Shown here: piece by piece, positions 1-64,000 of the stretch | How the letters are laid out: every line of letters begins with the position of its first letter | Position numbering within the stretch: the first letter of the stretch is position 1 | Assembly: GCA_054601695.1 (NCBI GenBank) | Contig: BAAHQB010000439.1 | Span: 1-64,000, forward strand | Reading direction: 5' to 3' | DNA length: 64,000 nt | DNA from: Amorphochlora amoebiformis | Lineage: Eukaryota > Cercozoa > Chlorarachniophyceae | Program-made: the position numbers and the translations under genes | The notes under the pieces: generated by a model | Told to the model about the DNA's origin: nothing | The model's input: the letters and a program-made list of their open reading frames with translations, nothing else | Database searches by the model: none

Positions 1-110
1 ACACATATCTTGATTATATACTAATATATCTATTTATAAATATGTATATATAGCTTCTTTCTCTCCTTTCTCGTAGTTGTTGGGAGCATTAGGTAACTCA
101 TATACCCAAT

Positions 111-150
<40 letters not shown>

Positions 151-310
151 TGTATATATGTGTATATATACGAATAAGATATATAAGATATACACATATC
201 TCTATTAATATATTAATATATCTATTTATAAATATGTATATATACCTTCTTTCTCTCCTTTCTCGAAGTTGTTGGGAGAGTTGGGTAACTCATATACCCA
301 ATTATATATA

Positions 311-343
<33 letters not shown>

Positions 344-398
344 CGAATAAGATATATAAGATATACACATATCTCTATTAATATATTAATATATCTAT
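1..398 (-). repeat. 3' flank of NDPK: two copies of the last exon's end
   Basis: Copies near 54-116 and 246-306 repeat the 3' half of the exon at 419-506 ([15 protein letters not shown]) with the following GT, spaced about 190 and 173 nt and separated by (TA)n. Weaker copies lie on the other side at about 765-800 and 870-893. I see no independent gene here. Confidence 0.8.
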
Positions 399-11342
<10,944 letters not shown>

Positions 11343-11375
11343 CACACCCCAAGGTCGTCGAAAACGCAACTTTAT

Positions 11376-11437
<62 letters not shown>

Positions 11438-12215
11438 TTCTTTGGAGAGAGAGAGAGAGAGATAGATTACATTTTTCCGCATGAAAGAATATTCTGGTCA
11501 AACCATTTACGTATATACGATGAAACCAAATACCATTTCCCGCCAATTTTTCTTCATCCCCCCCCCCCCCCCCCTAATCCCCTAAAACTATCATGTCCTC
11601 GTATTCCGTTCAAAACTAGAAAAAAAAGCGCGAAAGAAGCCCGATGGGGTGGGGCTGGCACCATGCGTCACGGCTTCCGGAATCCAAAAAATTCTATTTC
11701 GGTATCCAGGGTCGTTCACTAGAGGTTAATGCCGTATGATTCGGAATATATTAAGTAGAAAACCCCTAAAAAATATATATGTGTTTTCACAGAATGTCAC
11801 AAGAAATTTGAGTGACACTACACCCTGTCACACTCTTGAACTCGCAGATTGACTACTCGTCAAGCCAAGTCCGTCCGGGTCTGAGAGAGTATTTTCTCGA
11901 ATTACCAAGCCTTCACAACCCTCTGATTTTTACATTTCAAACGGATATTCCCAGATTTCTCAAAAAAAAAGGCGAAAAAGTTCTCTCCCCCTCCCCTTGG
12001 TCCGGAGAAAAAAGCAACTTTGAAATCTCCGGAGAAGGTTTGTGAAAGAGTGAGATCAGAAGAACAGGATTAGAGGTTCTGAACAACTAGAGGTCTCTAG
12101 AGAGTTAGAGGTTTCTGAACAAGCTTTTGGAGTTCGTTTGGTTAGGTGGAATATGAGGGTGGACTGTGTATTATCTCGAAATATATAGAGGAACCTTCAC
12201 ATACGAATATATACA

Positions 12216-12295
<80 letters not shown>

Positions 12296-12460
12296 GATAT
12301 ATATATGTATGTATATATATTTATAAATTATGTATGTATATAGATACATAGATATGTATATATATATATATATATATTTATAATTTATGTATGTATATAG
12401 ATACGTCCTATATGTTATGAAACAAAATACGTCTACGTTTATGTACATATGTATGTATGT

Positions 12461-12556
<96 letters not shown>

Positions 12557-12565
12557 GTACACATA

Positions 12566-12623
<58 letters not shown>

Positions 12624-12633
12624 ATATATAACA

Positions 12634-12670
<37 letters not shown>

Positions 12671-12786
12671 GTTACATCATGTATGCTATATGTATATGTA
12701 TATGCATAATACTAACATACTATAAATATACTTATGTTAATACATACATTTAATATATAACATATATATAATATATATTATATAAA

Positions 12787-12846
<60 letters not shown>

Positions 12847-12901
12847 GTATGTATAAATATATATATATATATATATATATAACATATATACATATACATA
12901 T

Positions 12902-12957
<56 letters not shown>

Positions 12958-12982
12958 ATAACATATATACATATTTTCATAT

Positions 12983-13017
<35 letters not shown>

Positions 13018-13050
13018 ATATATGTATATATACAAATATTAGACTTGATT
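11343..13050. promoter_or_regulatory. Divergent intergenic region between NDPK (-) and ARMT1 (+)
   Basis: Contains (TA)n at 11380-11440, a (GA)n patch, an 18-nt C tract near 11557-11574, complex sequence to about 12200, then (TA)n to 13030. The complex part holds a 77-codon frame at 11812-12045 with no recognisable similarity and no splice signals, which I do not call. Promoters and 5' UTRs of both genes, and possibly an upstream NDPK leader exon, should be here; no TATA element can be told apart in this background. Confidence 0.6.
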
Positions 13051-30066
<17,016 letters not shown>

Positions 30067-30773
30067 TATAATAACATCAGATATACTAGATATAGCTGCC
30101 CAAAATCGTGATGCACAAGTGTATTCACGGTATATCTAGATATACTACGTATATATATATATACCCAAGTTACTAAAAGTCTACAAAGTATGTATAATCT
30201 AGATAATTACTCCAGAATTATAACTGTATTACAGATAATTTTAGGTGAATTCACGAAAATCTAGCTAGAAAATAACCTTTCATATCTAGCATATATCTAG
30301 TATATATATCTAGTATATATGCATGATTCTACTAGTCTAGTGATTACCCGACTAGTACGAGATCTAGTAGATCTAGTAGCTTAGCAACTTAACAGAATTG
30401 CACTGCTGTTCTCGGGTTCTGCGCGTACGTAGTGCATGTCTAGATGTATATGTCAACTACTACTAGTACTAGTTAGCGGCCTAGTCCAGATAGTATCTAA
30501 GAGTATAGTAGGTATACTTTATTTCTGTTATGATCGCGATGCTCTCACTAGTCACCAAGTCTCAAGAGGGCGGCTGATTTTATTTTGTTTTCACAGTAAT
30601 AAATGTAAAGTGTACAGTAACACGCTCGCTGGCCTTTTGGGGTTCCAACAGTCGTTTACAAAAGCAATTCTAATGAACAGCCAGTCATGTGAGACCCACG
30701 GCTTGATCCATTGTAGGGCCGAGCCATAAAGTCACAACACTAAGGGTCGAGTAGGGCCACCTGGATTGGATAT
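30067..30773. other. Convergent intergenic island, CTAG-rich
   Basis: The space between the ARMT1 stop and the histone H3 stop. It has little (TA)n and more than 20 CTAG tetramers, many within palindromic ATCTAGAT/TCTAGA contexts. Poly(A) sites of both genes should lie here. A 97-codon frame at 30436-30729 has no recognised similarity and is not called. Confidence 0.75.
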
Positions 30774-47343
<16,570 letters not shown>

Positions 47344-47878
47344 ACTACAGGCCAAAATCCAGAAATTATTCCACCTAGATACACACCGTAGGCACAACTT
47401 AAATTGAAGTCGTTTTAGTAAACAAAATCTAGAAAATACTAGAAAATTAAATTGATTTATCGAATCGATCGAGCTCAGTCCAACTGTCACGATCATAACT
47501 CACAGATATCTAGAGATATGTTCAGATATTTATTCTAGTTATTAGGTCTAGTGTGGTCGCGTGTCGAACCATCTGACTCTTAGTGAGTGGACAAGGTTGC
47601 TTTCGGTCTATATACTAGATATATAGATATATCAATCTAACAAATGGCTTCCGGATATTTGTTAGCTAGATTCTTACGAGATTAACTGGATCTCTAGATC
47701 TACGCACTAGACGCATAACCTTCCAACCTTTACAAAAAATTTAAATTCAAAATTATACGCGTCTCCATCTCATATTCAAGTTGAATTTACAGCAGCCCCC
47801 CAGTCTCTAGAGTTACGTAGGATATATTTTAGCTTTTTTTTTTTTCCAGACATTTTAGGTATTTTCTAGACTTTTTAG
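47344..47878. other. Convergent intergenic island, CTAG-rich
   Basis: The space between the TSTD2 stop and the ABC-A stop. Like 30067-30773 it lacks (TA)n and holds many CTAG/TCTAGA palindromes (about 14). A T-rich tract with CCAG lies at 47835. No gene is recognised; both polyadenylation sites should be here. Confidence 0.75.

Positions 47879-64000
<16,122 letters not shown>

Noticed and set aside
11812-12045. 77-codon plus-strand frame as a gene
   Set aside because: Family unrecognisable, Lys/Ser-rich second half, no splice continuation; probably promoter or UTR sequence.
30436-30729. 97-codon plus-strand frame in the CTAG-rich island
   Set aside because: No similarity recognised, and it lies in the short space between two gene ends.

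Overview
This window is nuclear DNA from a eukaryote, probably a unicellular one. The species cannot be named from the sequence. The evidence is: spliceosomal introns of GT-AG type; an intron-containing histone H3; TTAGGG-type telomeric repeats; an ABC-A transporter; and eukaryotic-style ARMT1/DUF89 and TSTD2-type rhodanese proteins. Most of the 64 kb is (TA)n. Nearly every long six-frame reading frame is an I/Y (TA), R/A (GC), N/I/L (AAT), E/R (GA) or P/N/L/T (telomeric) shadow and is not a gene. Genes appear only when short islands of complex sequence, typically 20-170 nt, are read as exons bounded by AG and GT and joined by phase.

Read that way, five genes alternate in strand. (1) 399-11342, minus: nucleoside diphosphate kinase, 10 exons seen. 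(2) 13051-30066, plus: ARMT1/DUF89 subfamily III metal-dependent phosphatase, 24 exons. (3) 30774-31307, minus: histone H3, H3.3-like, 3 exons with two tiny introns. (4) 31401-47343, plus: TSTD2/TrhO-type rhodanese with a Zn-binding cysteine-rich tail and an apparent Tudor-like C-terminal extension, 22 exons. (5) 47879 to beyond 64000, minus: ABC-A transporter, C-terminal TMD plus NBD, about 21 exons. Pairs 1/2 and 3/4 are divergent, the second with a gap of only 93 bp. Pairs 2/3 and 4/5 are convergent, and their shared 3' spaces are both rich in CTAG.

The unusual biology is in the introns. Except in H3, introns run from hundreds of bases to about 3 kb and consist of (TA)n plus tandem copies of the neighbouring exon's edge. 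Copies of an exon's 3' end plus donor usually lie downstream of it. Copies of its acceptor plus 5' end usually lie upstream. Several introns also hold blocks of interstitial telomeric repeat, some of which supply or adjoin the 5' splice site, and one such block appears to be read as coding sequence. Other intron contents are an 830-bp (GC)n block, a 1-kb AAT-type array, a 198-nt T tract, a 540-bp (GA)n block and an LTR-like insertion.

No tRNA, rRNA, CRISPR or complete transposase/reverse transcriptase gene was seen. The proteins share no obvious pathway (nucleotide metabolism, protein/metabolite repair, chromatin, tRNA modification or sulfur transfer, membrane transport).
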